The notes under the pieces are model-generated. The model ran no database searches and was not told where the DNA came from. It was given only the letters and a program-made list of their open reading frames with translations. This document shows positions 25,498 through 34,511 of a DNA stretch of 64,000 nt, piece after piece. The DNA lies in contig NZ_JAPEMV010000001.1 of the NCBI RefSeq assembly GCF_026342355.1, positions 1,860,001 to 1,924,000 on the forward strand, in the 5' to 3' direction. Position 1 is the stretch's first letter, and each line of letters starts with the position of its first letter. The DNA is from Streptomyces sp. NBC_00249 (GTDB lineage: Bacteria; Actinomycetota; Actinomycetes; Streptomycetales; Streptomycetaceae). Made by a program: the position numbers and the translations under genes.

Positions 25498-26307
25498 TCA
25501 GATGCTGACGCCGTGGCTGCGCAGGTACGCCGCCGGGTCGATGTCCGAGCCGTACTGGGCGCCGGTGCGGGCCTCGAAGTGCAGGTGCGGGCCGCTGGAG
25601 TTGCCGGTGGAGCCCGACAGGCCGATCTGCTGGCCCGGGGTGACCGTCTCGCCGGCGGAGACGCTCAGCGAGTCCATGTGCCCGTACTGGGTGTAGGTGC
25701 CGTCGTTGTGGCGGATGACGACGTTGTTGCCGTACGCGCCGCCCCAGCCGGCCTCGACGACGGTGCCCGCGCCGACGGCGTGGACCGTGGTGCCGGAGGC
25801 CGCGTGGAAGTCGACGCCCGTGTGGCTGCCGGAGGACCACATGCCGCCGCCCGCACCGTAGCTGGTGCTGATGTACGAGCCGGTGATCGGGGAGACGAAG
25901 GTGTTGAGGCGCTTGCGCTGCTCCTCGCGGGCGGCGCGCTCGGCGGCCTCACGCTCGGCCTTGGCCTTGGCCTCGGCGGCCTCGGCGGTGCGCTTGGCCT
26001 CGGCGGCCCGCTGCTTGGCCTCGTTCTCGGCCTGCACCTGGGCGGCGACGGCCTCGGCGGCGCGCTGCTGGGACTCGGCCTGGACCTCGATGTCGTCCTG
26101 GAGGCCGTCCGCGACGACGATCGTGTTCTGACCGGTGTCCTCGACGGAGGGGGCGGAGTTGTCCGCGGCGAAGGCCGGGGCCGCCAGAGTGGCGACCACA
26201 CCCGTGGTGGCGAGGGCGGCTATACCGGCGTAGCCGGCGGTCTTGCGGCTCAGACGGCTGGAGCCGCGGTGCTTGCCGGACCCGGCGGTAGGACTGCCAA
26301 ACGCCAT
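25498..26307 (-). CDS. Secreted M23-family peptidoglycan endopeptidase
   Basis: A 269-residue secreted cell-wall hydrolase. The signal peptide runs to about residue 47 (AGIAALATTGVVATLAAPAFA). An Ala/Glu/Lys-rich coiled coil spans about 70-133, and the LytM/M23 domain about 138-265 has zinc and catalytic residues His162 and Asp166 (HTGVDFH), His210 (YGHMD) and His241/His243 (HLHFE). It cleaves peptide cross-links in peptidoglycan. The long leader carries a ydaO-type c-di-AMP riboswitch, consistent with known control of Streptomyces cell-wall hydrolases by this nucleotide; high c-di-AMP is expected to switch the gene off. Confidence 0.95.
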   Translation of the reverse strand: MAFGSPTAGSGKHRGSSRLSRKTAGYAGIAALATTGVVATLAAPAFAADNSAPSVEDTGQNTIVVADGLQDDIEVQAESQQRAAEAVAAQVQAENEAKQRAAEAKRTAEAAEAKAKAEREAAERAAREEQRKRLNTFVSPITGSYISTSYGAGGGMWSSGSHTGVDFHAASGTTVHAVGAGTVVEAGWGGAYGNNVVIRHNDGTYTQYGHMDSLSVSAGETVTPGQQIGLSGSTGNSSGPHLHFEARTGAQYGSDIDPAAYLRSHGVSI

Positions 26308-26332
26308 GAAGGGGGTGATCCTTTCCTTCCCT

Positions 26333-26475
26333 CTCGCCTACCGGGTTAGCTGACGGGTTCGGAGCAGGAAGGTCTCCTACGGGCCTCCTCTTGCGAGGCG
26401 GTCCGATTCACCCCAGGGACTGATGTGGGTCCCCGGCTCCCCAGGCTCGCGCCTGACGGGGACTCGGCGATCGCT
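26333..26475 (-). promoter_or_regulatory. ydaO/yuaA-type c-di-AMP riboswitch
   Basis: Reading the minus strand, the leader contains GGGGAGCCGGGGACCC, then CTGGGGTGAATCGGACC, and finally CCGTCAGCTAACCCGGTAGG, in the order and spacing of the conserved core of ydaO riboswitches. The aptamer ends about 25 nt before the M23 start codon. Boundaries are approximate. The class senses c-di-AMP and in Streptomyces is found before genes for cell-wall-lytic enzymes. Confidence 0.92.
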
Positions 26476-26523
26476 GCCCGGTGCCGCGGGTGCGGCGGGT
26501 ACAACTGACGGACAGCACGGCCG

Positions 26524-26553
26524 ACGCTAGGCGGATCATCCGTCGATCACCAA
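26524..26553 (-). promoter_or_regulatory. Probable promoter of the riboswitch-M23 transcript
   Basis: Minus-strand -35 TTGGTG (26548-26553) and -10 TAGCGT (26524-26529) with 18-bp spacing, a typical HrdB-type promoter. It places the transcript start about 40 nt upstream of the riboswitch and gives a leader of about 210 nt. Confidence 0.5.
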
Positions 26554-26714
26554 ACAGACGCGCCCTTTTGTTACCTACGCCACACCCCACAACAGCAACC
26601 ACGTTGCCAAACGGACAAAAGGGCTCCGGTGGCGGATCCACCGAAGCCCCTTGCCGCGCACGCCGATCGGGTCGGCCAGAACCCGGTCGAGTCGCGACCG
26701 GATCCAGGCCGCAT

Positions 26715-26816
26715 ACCGACCGGATGCGGATCGAGAACCGACCGGATCGCGGTCGGTCCCCGCTCAGTTCCCGCCCGGCTCACGCCGGTTCGGTCCGGTT
26801 CGGGCCGGTTCAGCCC
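26715..26816. repeat. Short tandem and inverted repeats downstream of the M16 operon
   Basis: ACCGACCGGAT occurs twice 22 bp apart (26715 and 26737), the second able to form a CCGACC/GGTCGG hairpin. Three tandem 10-bp units GGTTCGGTCC, GGTTCGGGCC and GGTTCAGCCC fill 26787-26816. The block lies just after the M16 gene stop and may act as its terminator. Confidence 0.7.
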
Positions 26817-26823
26817 TCACCGC

Positions 26824-28215
26824 TCAGTTGGTGACGACCGTGACGTCACCGATCCCGAGCGCCCGTACGGGCTCCTCGATCTGCGCCGCGTCGCCCACCA
26901 GGACGGTGACCAGCCGGTCCACCGGGAAGGCGTTCACGACCGCCGAAGTGGCCTCCGCCGTACCGGTTTCGGCCAGCCGCGCGTACAGCCGGGCCTGGTA
27001 GTCGTCCGGGAGCTCCTGCTCGACCTGGTCGGCGAGGGTGCCCGCGACCGAGGCCGCCGTCTCGAACTTCAGCGGGGCCACGCCCACCAAGTTCTGCACC
27101 GCCACGTCCCGTTCGGCGTCGGTCAGGCCGCCCTCGGCGAGGGTGCGCAGCACCTGCCACAGGTCCGCCAGCGCCGGGCCGGTGTTCGGGGTGTCCACCG
27201 AGCCGCTGATGGCGAGCATCGAGGCGCCCTTGCCGTCCGCGGTGGAGCGCAGCACCTGGCCGAAGGCGCGCACGCCGTACGTGTACCCCTTCTCCTCGCG
27301 CAGCACCTTGTCCAGGCGGGAGGTGAGGGTGCCGCCGAGGCAGTACGTGCCGAGCACCTGCGGGGCCCAGACGATGTCGTGGCGGTCCGGGCCGATCCGG
27401 CCGATGAGCAGCTGGGTCTGCACCGCGCCCGGCCGGTCCACGATGACCACGCGGCCCGTGTCGTCGGCCGTCACCGGCGGGACCGGGAGGGGCTCGGCGG
27501 TGTTGCCCGTCCAGGTCCCCAGGGTGTCCGCCAGCACGGCGTCCAGGTCGATGCCGGTGAGGTCGCCGACCACCACCGCGGTGGCGGTGGCGGGGCGTAC
27601 GTGGGCCTCGTAGAAGGCGCGTACGGCCGCGGAGTCGATCCGCGCGACCGTCTCCTCGGTGCCCTGGCGCGGGCGGGACATGCGCAGGCCGGCCGGGAAG
27701 AGCTCCTTGGAGAGCTGCTTCGCGGCGCGGCGCTGCGGGTTGGCCAGCTCGTGCGGGATCTCGTCGAGCCGGTTGCGCACCAGGCGGTCGACCTCGCTGT
27801 CGGCGAAGGCCGGCGCGCGCAGTGCCTCGGCGAGCAGCCCGAGCGCCTTGTGCAGGCGGGAGGCCGGGACCTCCAGGGAGACCCGCAGGCCCGGGTGGTC
27901 GGCGTGCGCGTCGAGGGTCGCGCCGCAGCGCTCCAGCTCGGCCGCGAACTCCTCGGCGGAGTGCTTGTCGGTGCCCTCCGACAGGGCGCGGGCCATGATG
28001 GTGGCCAGGCCGTCGAGGCCCTCGGGTTCGGCGTCCAGCGGCGCCGCGAGGTTGACCTCGACGGCGACGACCTGCTGGCCGGGGCGGTGGCAGCGCAGCA
28101 GGGTCAGGCCGTTGGGGAGGGTGCCGCGCTCGGGGGCCGGGAAGGCCCACGGCTGGGGCTCGCCGGCCTCGGGGCGCGGGTGGAAGGTCATCGTGACGGC
28201 TGCGGTGTCGCTCAC
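26824..28215 (-). CDS. M16-family peptidase-like protein, non-catalytic subunit
   Basis: A 463-residue protein with two M16 (pitrilysin/processing-peptidase) half-domains. The position of the zinc motif HxxEH is occupied by LATIMARALSEGT, so it lacks the metal site. The C-terminal half keeps the conserved LREEKGYTYGVRAF segment of the substrate-positioning domain. In two-subunit bacterial M16 peptidases one partner is catalytic and the other degenerate; the upstream gene supplies the catalytic one. The GTG start overlaps the upstream stop by 4 nt (GTGA), indicating coupled 1:1 synthesis. No signal peptide; cytosolic. Confidence 0.92.
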   Translation of the reverse strand: MSDTAAVTMTFHPRPEAGEPQPWAFPAPERGTLPNGLTLLRCHRPGQQVVAVEVNLAAPLDAEPEGLDGLATIMARALSEGTDKHSAEEFAAELERCGATLDAHADHPGLRVSLEVPASRLHKALGLLAEALRAPAFADSEVDRLVRNRLDEIPHELANPQRRAAKQLSKELFPAGLRMSRPRQGTEETVARIDSAAVRAFYEAHVRPATATAVVVGDLTGIDLDAVLADTLGTWTGNTAEPLPVPPVTADDTGRVVIVDRPGAVQTQLLIGRIGPDRHDIVWAPQVLGTYCLGGTLTSRLDKVLREEKGYTYGVRAFGQVLRSTADGKGASMLAISGSVDTPNTGPALADLWQVLRTLAEGGLTDAERDVAVQNLVGVAPLKFETAASVAGTLADQVEQELPDDYQARLYARLAETGTAEATSAVVNAFPVDRLVTVLVGDAAQIEEPVRALGIGDVTVVTN

Positions 28216-29582
28216 TGCTCCGCCCCCTCGTTCTCGTCGTTCTCGTCGTCCTGGTCGTCCTGGTCGTTCTCGGCGGCACCGGGCAGCGGCTCGTAGACGA
28301 GCACCGCGCGGTTGTCGGGGCGCAGTCGGGCCGCGGCCACGGCCTGCACCTCCTCGGCGGTGATGTCCAGGACGCGCTGGACGGCGGTCAGCGCCAGCTG
28401 CGGGTCGCCGAACAGCACCGCGAAGCGGCACAGTTCGTCGGCGCGGCCGGCCACCGTGCTCAGCCGGTCCAGCCACTCCCGCTCCAGCTGCGCCTGGGCG
28501 CGCTCCATCTCCTCGGCCGTGGGGCCCTCGGCGGCGAACCGCGCGAGCTCCTCGTCCACGGCGGCCTCGATGGCGGGCACCTCGACGCCGCTGGAGGTCT
28601 TGACGTCCAGCCAGCCCAGCGAGGGCGCTCCGGCCAGGCGCAGCATGCCGAAGCCGGCCGCGACGGCGCTCTGGTCGCGGCGTACGAGGCGGTTGTGCAG
28701 GCGGGAGGACTCGCCGCCGCCCAGCACGGTCAGGGCCACGTCGGCGGCGTCGCACTCGCGGGTGCCGTCGTGCGGGAGGCGGTAGGCGGCCATCAGCGCG
28801 CGCGCCGGGACCTCCTCGACGATCTCCTCGCGCAGCTGCCCGCCCATGACCTCGGGGAGCGAGCCGTCGCGCGGCGGCTGCTTGCCGTCGTGCGCCGGGA
28901 TGGTGCCGAAGTACTTCTCGACCCAGGCGAGCGTCCGCTCGGGGTCGATGTCGCCGACGACCGACAGCACCGCGTTGTTGGGCGCGTAGTACGTACGGAA
29001 GAAGTTCCGCGCGTCCTCCAGGGAGGCGGCGTCCAGGTCGGCCATGGAGCCGATCGGGGTGTGGTGGTACGGGTGGCCCTCGGGGTACGCCAGGGCGGTC
29101 AGCTTCTCGAACGCCGTGCCGTACGGGACGTTGTCGTAGCGCTGGCGGCGCTCGTTCTTGACGACGTCGCGCTGGTTCTCCATGGACTCCTCGTCCAGGG
29201 CGGCCAGCAGCGAGCCCATGCGGTCCGCCTCCAGCCACAGGGCGAGTTCCAGCTGGTGGGCCGGCATCGTCTCGAAGTAGTTGGTGCGCTCGAAGCTGGT
29301 GGTGCCGTTGAGGGAACCGCCGGCCCCCTGGACGAGCTCGAAGTGGCCGTTGCCCGGTACGCTCGCCGAGCCCTGGAACATCAGGTGCTCGAAGAGGTGA
29401 GCCAGACCGGTCCGCCCCTTGACTTCGTGGCGCGAGCCGACGTCGTACCAGAGGCAGACGGCGGCGACCGGAGTGAGGTGGTCCTCGGACAGCACCACGC
29501 GCAGGCCGTTGGCCAGCCGGTGCTCGGTCGCTGTCAGGCCGCCGGAGCCGGCCTGAGCTGTGGCCGTGTGACCCATGGGCAT
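28212..29582 (-). CDS. M16-family zinc metallopeptidase, catalytic subunit
   Basis: A 456-residue M16B peptidase. The inverted zinc motif HLFEH spans 62-66 (His62, catalytic Glu65, His66), and the third ligand Glu lies in NERRQRYDN near 143. The C-terminal half has LGGGESSRLHNRLVRRD. The last 17 residues are almost pure Asp, Glu, Asn and Gln, encoded by repeated GAC/GAA codons. The ATG at 29582 has AAGGGA 5 nt upstream; a second ATG two codons in is possible. It probably forms a clam-shell heterodimer with the degenerate partner encoded immediately downstream and degrades peptides. Confidence 0.94.
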   Translation of the reverse strand: MPMGHTATAQAGSGGLTATEHRLANGLRVVLSEDHLTPVAAVCLWYDVGSRHEVKGRTGLAHLFEHLMFQGSASVPGNGHFELVQGAGGSLNGTTSFERTNYFETMPAHQLELALWLEADRMGSLLAALDEESMENQRDVVKNERRQRYDNVPYGTAFEKLTALAYPEGHPYHHTPIGSMADLDAASLEDARNFFRTYYAPNNAVLSVVGDIDPERTLAWVEKYFGTIPAHDGKQPPRDGSLPEVMGGQLREEIVEEVPARALMAAYRLPHDGTRECDAADVALTVLGGGESSRLHNRLVRRDQSAVAAGFGMLRLAGAPSLGWLDVKTSSGVEVPAIEAAVDEELARFAAEGPTAEEMERAQAQLEREWLDRLSTVAGRADELCRFAVLFGDPQLALTAVQRVLDITAEEVQAVAAARLRPDNRAVLVYEPLPGAAENDQDDQDDENDENEGAEQ

Positions 29583-29814
29583 GTGGTCCCTTCGATCGCG
29601 ATGCAGAGATTTCTGTCAGACCTGCCACTGTATGCAAGCGCGCCGGTCACCGTAGAAGTTCCCGGGTCCCGCCCCGGACTCCGTCCGGGGGGACCCCCCG
29701 GGGTCGGAGTCGGCGTTGTCGGTGCCGCGGGCCACAATGGTCCGCGTCGCCCCCCTTCGGACACCCCGGTCCGAGCCCGTACACACCGATTCTTGGTTAA
29801 GGAGCCGCGCAGCG

Positions 29815-32271
29815 ATGGCCCGCCGCAGCACGAAGACCCCGCCGCCGGAGGATTTCGAGGAGAAGATCCTCGACATCGACGTCGTCGACGAAATGCAGGG
29901 CTCCTTCCTCGAGTACGCGTACTCGGTGATCTACTCCCGTGCCCTGCCCGACGCCCGGGACGGCATGAAGCCCGTCCACCGGCGCATCGTCTACCAGATG
30001 AACGAGATGGGCCTGCGCCCCGACCGCGGGTACGTGAAGTGCGCCCGCGTCGTCGGCGAGGTCATGGGCAAGCTGCACCCGCACGGTGACGCGTCCATCT
30101 ACGACGCCCTCGTCCGCATGGCGCAGCCCTTCTCGATGCGGCTGCCGCTGGTCGACGGCCACGGCAACTTCGGCTCGCTCGGCAACGACGACCCGCCGGC
30201 CGCGATGCGTTACACCGAGTGCAAGATGGCCGACGCCACCTCGCTGATGACGGAGTCGATCGACGAGGACACCGTCGACTTCACCGCCAACTACGACGGC
30301 CAGGAGCGCGAACCGGTCGCCCTGCCCGCCGCGTACCCGAACCTCCTCGTCAACGGCGCCTCCGGGATCGCCGTCGGCATGGCCACGAACATGGCCCCGC
30401 ACAACCTGGGCGAGGTCATCGCGGCCGCCCGCCACCTGATCCGCTACCCGGAGGCCGACCTGGAGGCGCTGATGCGCTTCGTGCCGGGTCCGGACCTGCC
30501 GACCGGCGGACGGATCGTGGGCCTGTCCGGGATCAAGGACGCCTACGAGAACGGTCGAGGCACCTTCAAGATCCGCGCGACCGTGGCCGTGGAGGACGTG
30601 ACGCCGCGCCGCAAGGGTCTGGTCGTCACCGAACTGCCCTTCACGGTCGGCCCCGAGAAGGTCATCGCGAAGATCAAGGACCTGGTCGGCTCGAAGAAGC
30701 TCCAGGGCATCGCCGACGTCAAGGACCTCACCGACCGCTCGCACGGCCTGCGCCTGGTCATCGAGATCAAGAACGGCTTCCACCCGGAGGCCGTCCTGGA
30801 GCAGCTCTACAAGCTGACGCCGATGGAGGAGTCCTTCGGCATCAACAACGTGGCGCTGGTCGACGGGCAGCCGCTGACGCTGGGCCTCAAGGAGCTGCTG
30901 GAGGTCTACCTGGACCACCGCTTCGAGGTCGTGCGCCGCCGCAGCGAGTTCCGCCGGGGCAAGCGGCGCGACCGGCTGCACCTCGTCGAGGGCCTGCTCG
31001 TGGCCCTGGTCGACATCGACGAGGTCATCCGGATCATCCGGGACAGCGACAACTCCGCCCAGGCGAAGGAGCGCCTGATGGAGCGCTTCTCGCTGAGCGA
31101 GATCCAGACCCAGTACATCCTGGACACCCCGCTGCGCCGCCTCACCCGCTTCGACCGGATCGAGCTGGAGAGCGAGCGCGACCGGCTGACCGGCGAGATC
31201 GACGAGCTGACCGGCATCCTCGACTCGGACAGCGAGCTGCGCAAGCTGGTCTCCTCGGAACTGGCGGCGGTCGCGAAGAAGTTCGCCAACCCGCGCCGGA
31301 CGGTGCTGCTGGAGTCGGCGGGCACGGCCGTCTCGGCCGTTCCGCTGGAGGTCGCGGACGACCCCTGCCGGGTGCTGCTGTCCTCCACCGGCCTGCTGGC
31401 CCGCACGGCGAACGCCGAGCCGCTGCCGGAGGACGAGGGCTCCGCCCGCGCGAAGCACGACGTGATCGTCTCGCAGGTGGCCGCGACCGCCCGCGCCGAC
31501 GTCGGCGTGGTGACCTCGTACGGCCGTCTGCTGCGGCTCGCGGTGATCGACCTGCCGCAGCTGCCGGACACCCATGCCGCGCCGAACCTGGCGGGCGGGG
31601 CCCCGGTCGCGGAGTTCGTCTCCGGGCTGGAGGCCGACGAGACGGTGATCTGCCTGACCACCCTCGACGAGTCCTCGCAGGGCCTGGCCCTGGGCACCGA
31701 GCAGGGCGTGGTCAAGCGGGTCGTGCCGGACTACCCGGCGAACAAGGACGAGCTGGAGGTCATCACCCTCAAGGAGGGCGACCGGATCGTCGGCGCGGTC
31801 GAACTGCGCACGGGCGAGGAGGACCTGGTCTTCATCACCGACGACGCCCAGCTGCTGCGCTACCCGGCGGGCCAGGTCCGCCCCCAGGGCCGTCCGGCGG
31901 GCGGCATGGCGGGCATCAAGCTCGCCGAGAACGCCAAGGTGATCCACTTCTCGGCCGTGGACCCGGCCCGGGACGCCGTGGTGTTCAGCGTGGCGGGCTC
32001 GCACGGGACGCTCGACGACTCGGTGCGCTCCGGGAAGGTGACCCCCTTCGACCAGTACCCGCGCAAGGGGCGGGCCACCGGCGGCGTGCGCTGCCAGCGC
32101 TTCCTGAAGGGCGAGGACGTGCTCGTGCTGGCCTGGGCCGGGAACGCCCCGGTCCGCGCGGCCACCGCGAACGGCTCCCCGGCCGCGCTGCCGGCCGTGG
32201 ACCCGCGCCGCGACGGCTCGGGCACCGCGCTGCCGGCGGCCGTCGAGTCGCTGGCGGGGGGCGCGCTGTAG
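29815..32271 (+). CDS. parC: DNA topoisomerase IV subunit A (ParC)
   Basis: An 818-residue type IIA topoisomerase A subunit that breaks and rejoins DNA to decatenate replicated chromosomes together with ParE (43162-45282). The catalytic Tyr133 is in [10 protein letters not shown]. The quinolone-resistance region reads [14 protein letters not shown]; the position of E. coli GyrA Ser83 is Ala93 while Asp97 is kept. The C-terminal domain has beta-propeller blades, with the GyrA-box position less clear than in GyrA. The ATG at 29815 ([14 protein letters not shown]) has AAGGAG upstream. The split of parC and parE by about 13 kb is the Streptomyces arrangement. Confidence 0.95.
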   Translation: MARRSTKTPPPEDFEEKILDIDVVDEMQGSFLEYAYSVIYSRALPDARDGMKPVHRRIVYQMNEMGLRPDRGYVKCARVVGEVMGKLHPHGDASIYDALVRMAQPFSMRLPLVDGHGNFGSLGNDDPPAAMRYTECKMADATSLMTESIDEDTVDFTANYDGQEREPVALPAAYPNLLVNGASGIAVGMATNMAPHNLGEVIAAARHLIRYPEADLEALMRFVPGPDLPTGGRIVGLSGIKDAYENGRGTFKIRATVAVEDVTPRRKGLVVTELPFTVGPEKVIAKIKDLVGSKKLQGIADVKDLTDRSHGLRLVIEIKNGFHPEAVLEQLYKLTPMEESFGINNVALVDGQPLTLGLKELLEVYLDHRFEVVRRRSEFRRGKRRDRLHLVEGLLVALVDIDEVIRIIRDSDNSAQAKERLMERFSLSEIQTQYILDTPLRRLTRFDRIELESERDRLTGEIDELTGILDSDSELRKLVSSELAAVAKKFANPRRTVLLESAGTAVSAVPLEVADDPCRVLLSSTGLLARTANAEPLPEDEGSARAKHDVIVSQVAATARADVGVVTSYGRLLRLAVIDLPQLPDTHAAPNLAGGAPVAEFVSGLEADETVICLTTLDESSQGLALGTEQGVVKRVVPDYPANKDELEVITLKEGDRIVGAVELRTGEEDLVFITDDAQLLRYPAGQVRPQGRPAGGMAGIKLAENAKVIHFSAVDPARDAVVFSVAGSHGTLDDSVRSGKVTPFDQYPRKGRATGGVRCQRFLKGEDVLVLAWAGNAPVRAATANGSPAALPAVDPRRDGSGTALPAAVESLAGGAL

Positions 32272-32368
32272 GGCGCAAGGGTGCGCGGTCCTCCCTTCCG
32301 GCGGCCGCGCACCCCTCGCCCCGACTACTGTTTTCCCGGTACACGCGGGTGGGGGGAGAGCAGAGCTG

Positions 32369-34489
32369 ATGAGCCGTCGGTCGAGCGGGTTGATCGGGGT
32401 CTGGGCCGAGGCCCAGCGACAGCAGCAGCGGGCGCAGCTGATCCAGCAGCGCGAGGCGGAGCGCAGGCAGCGGGCCTGGGAACGGGACGTGGCCCGGGGC
32501 CAGCGGGAACAGCAGGCCGCCTACCGCCAGCACCGCGAGGCGGAGGCGCGGCGGCGCACCGAGGGACTCGACGCGCAGGTGGCGGCCCTCCAGGGGCTGT
32601 TGGCCGCGGGCTGCCGGGCGCCGGCGTTCCGGATGGCCTCCCTGGTGCGGGCCGAGCATCTCGAACCCTTCGAGCCGGGCAGCCTCGCGCACCCGGTGGC
32701 CATGCCGCAGCTGGCGCAGTTCCAGCAGCAGAGCAGCGGCTGGACCCTGGGTCCGGGCCGCCGGGCGCAGGCGGAGCGGGAGGCCCACGACCGGTACACG
32801 CAGGCCTGGCAGGCCGCGCACGCCGCCGAGCAGGAGCGGCTGCGGCAGCTGGCGGCGTACCGGCAGCAGTACGACCGGTGGGCGGCGGACCGGCTCGCCG
32901 AGATCCGCGGCCACAACAGCGGCCTGACCGAGCTGGCCGACGCGCTGCGCGCGGGCGATCCCGAAGCCGCCGTGGAGTACTTCTCGGCTGCCCTGTACGC
33001 CTCCACGGCCTGGCCCGAGGAGCTGCCCCGCCAGGTGTCGGCGGCGTACGACCCGGCGGCGCGGCAGCTGGTGCTGGACTGGGAGCTGGCCCGGTTCGAG
33101 GTCGTGCCGGAGGCGAAGTCGGTGCGGTACCAGCCGAGTACCGACCAGGACAAGGAGACGGCCCGGCCCGCCACCCAGCGCCGGGCCCTGTACCGGGACC
33201 TGCTCGCCCAGTGCGCGCTGCTGGTGCTGCGCGAGCTGTACGCGGCGGACGAGTTCGGCGCGCTGGACTCGGTGGTGGTCAACGGCTTCGTGGACGACCA
33301 CGATCCGGTGACGGGCCAGGAGGCCCGGATCGTACTGGCCACCGTGCAGGCCCCGCGGACCGCCTTCGCCGGGCTGCGGCTGGAGCAGGTGAGCGCGGTG
33401 GACTGCCTGGTCGACGGCCTGCGGGGGCAGTTGTCGGCGCGGCCCGAGCAGCTGACGGCCGTACGGGCCGGGCGCAGGCCCGCCGAGGTCGGCGGTGCGG
33501 GGGCCGTGGTGAGCCACGGCGGCCACGCGGGCGGCGGCGAGGACGAGCCCGACCTCTTCGAGATGGACCCGATCGCCTTCGAGAACCTGGTCGCCGAGCT
33601 GTTCCGGGCTATGGGCATGGAGGCGGTGACCACGCAGCGGTCCGGTGACGGCGGCGTGGACGTCGAGGCGCTGGACCCGGCCCCGATCCGGGGCGGGCGG
33701 ATCGTGGTGCAGGTCAAGCGGTACCGCAACACCGTCCCGCCGACGGCGGTACGGGACCTGTACGGCACGGTCCAGGACGCGGGGGCGAACAAGGGGGTGC
33801 TGGTCACCACCTCGTCCTTCGGACCGGGGTCGTACACCTTTGCCAACGGCAAGCCGCTGGAGTTGGTTCCCGGGGTGGAACTGGTGGAGCTGCTGCGCCG
33901 GTACGGGCTCCGCGGCCGCCTGGGCGGCGGCCCTTCGGCGGCGGCCCCTGTCACCCTGCCCGCGCAGCGGACGGCCGAGCCCGCTCTGCCCGCCGCGCCG
34001 GCGGCCGACCACAACGTGCTGGGCATGTCCTGGTCCGGTGCGGTCGCCCTGGACGTGTGCGCGCTGGTCTGCGAGGGCGGCCGGGTCCTGAGCGAGGACC
34101 ACTTCGTCTTCTTCAACAACCCGCGGACCCCCGACGGTTCGGTCCGCTCCCGCCCCCACGCGGCGCCCGACAAGGCAGCCGTCGAGGTCGGCTTCGACGC
34201 GCTGCCGCAGCGCGCCGACCGGCTGGTGCTGGTCGCCGCGATCGATCCGGAGGTCAATCCGGACGCCGACCTGGCGGGCTTCACCGACGCGCGGATCCGG
34301 CTGCTGGGCGCGGGCGGCGAGGAGATCGACCGGCTGGAGGTCTCCGACGGCCGGGCGGGCGAGACGGCCCTCGTCCTGGGCTCGTTCCGGCGCCGCCCGA
34401 ACGGCGACTGGAAGTTCGTCATCGGCGGCAAGGGCTACCGGGGCGGCCTGGAGGACCTGCTGCGCGAGTACGGCGTCGAGGTGGCCTGA
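32369..34489 (+). CDS. Mrr-type restriction endonuclease fused to a C-terminal TerD domain
   Basis: A 706-residue multidomain protein. Residues 1-70 and 130-185 are Gln/Arg-rich helices, probably coiled coil. About 225-370 is an uncharacterised alpha/beta domain. About 398-512 is an Mrr/restriction-endonuclease-fold nuclease: MDPIAFENLVAELFRAMG, catalytic Asp431 in GDGGVD, and Gln448/Lys450 in VVQVKRY. About 547-705 is a TerD (tellurium/stress) domain, with VLSEDHFVFFNN, TPDGSV and WKFVIGGKGYRGGL. The acidic GDGDDE-type calcium cluster of classical TerD is absent. TerD-nuclease fusions fit a proposed nucleic-acid-targeting stress or defence role. It follows parC by 97 nt with its own ribosome site (GGGGGAGAG). 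Confidence 0.88.
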   Translation: MSRRSSGLIGVWAEAQRQQQRAQLIQQREAERRQRAWERDVARGQREQQAAYRQHREAEARRRTEGLDAQVAALQGLLAAGCRAPAFRMASLVRAEHLEPFEPGSLAHPVAMPQLAQFQQQSSGWTLGPGRRAQAEREAHDRYTQAWQAAHAAEQERLRQLAAYRQQYDRWAADRLAEIRGHNSGLTELADALRAGDPEAAVEYFSAALYASTAWPEELPRQVSAAYDPAARQLVLDWELARFEVVPEAKSVRYQPSTDQDKETARPATQRRALYRDLLAQCALLVLRELYAADEFGALDSVVVNGFVDDHDPVTGQEARIVLATVQAPRTAFAGLRLEQVSAVDCLVDGLRGQLSARPEQLTAVRAGRRPAEVGGAGAVVSHGGHAGGGEDEPDLFEMDPIAFENLVAELFRAMGMEAVTTQRSGDGGVDVEALDPAPIRGGRIVVQVKRYRNTVPPTAVRDLYGTVQDAGANKGVLVTTSSFGPGSYTFANGKPLELVPGVELVELLRRYGLRGRLGGGPSAAAPVTLPAQRTAEPALPAAPAADHNVLGMSWSGAVALDVCALVCEGGRVLSEDHFVFFNNPRTPDGSVRSRPHAAPDKAAVEVGFDALPQRADRLVLVAAIDPEVNPDADLAGFTDARIRLLGAGGEEIDRLEVSDGRAGETALVLGSFRRRPNGDWKFVIGGKGYRGGLEDLLREYGVEVA

Positions 34490-34511
34490 GCCGCCCGTCG
34501 CGTCGGGCCGG

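Noticed and set aside
29797..32004. Long open frame antisense to parC
   Set aside because: Shadow of the GC-rich third-position pattern; no ribosome site or known domain.
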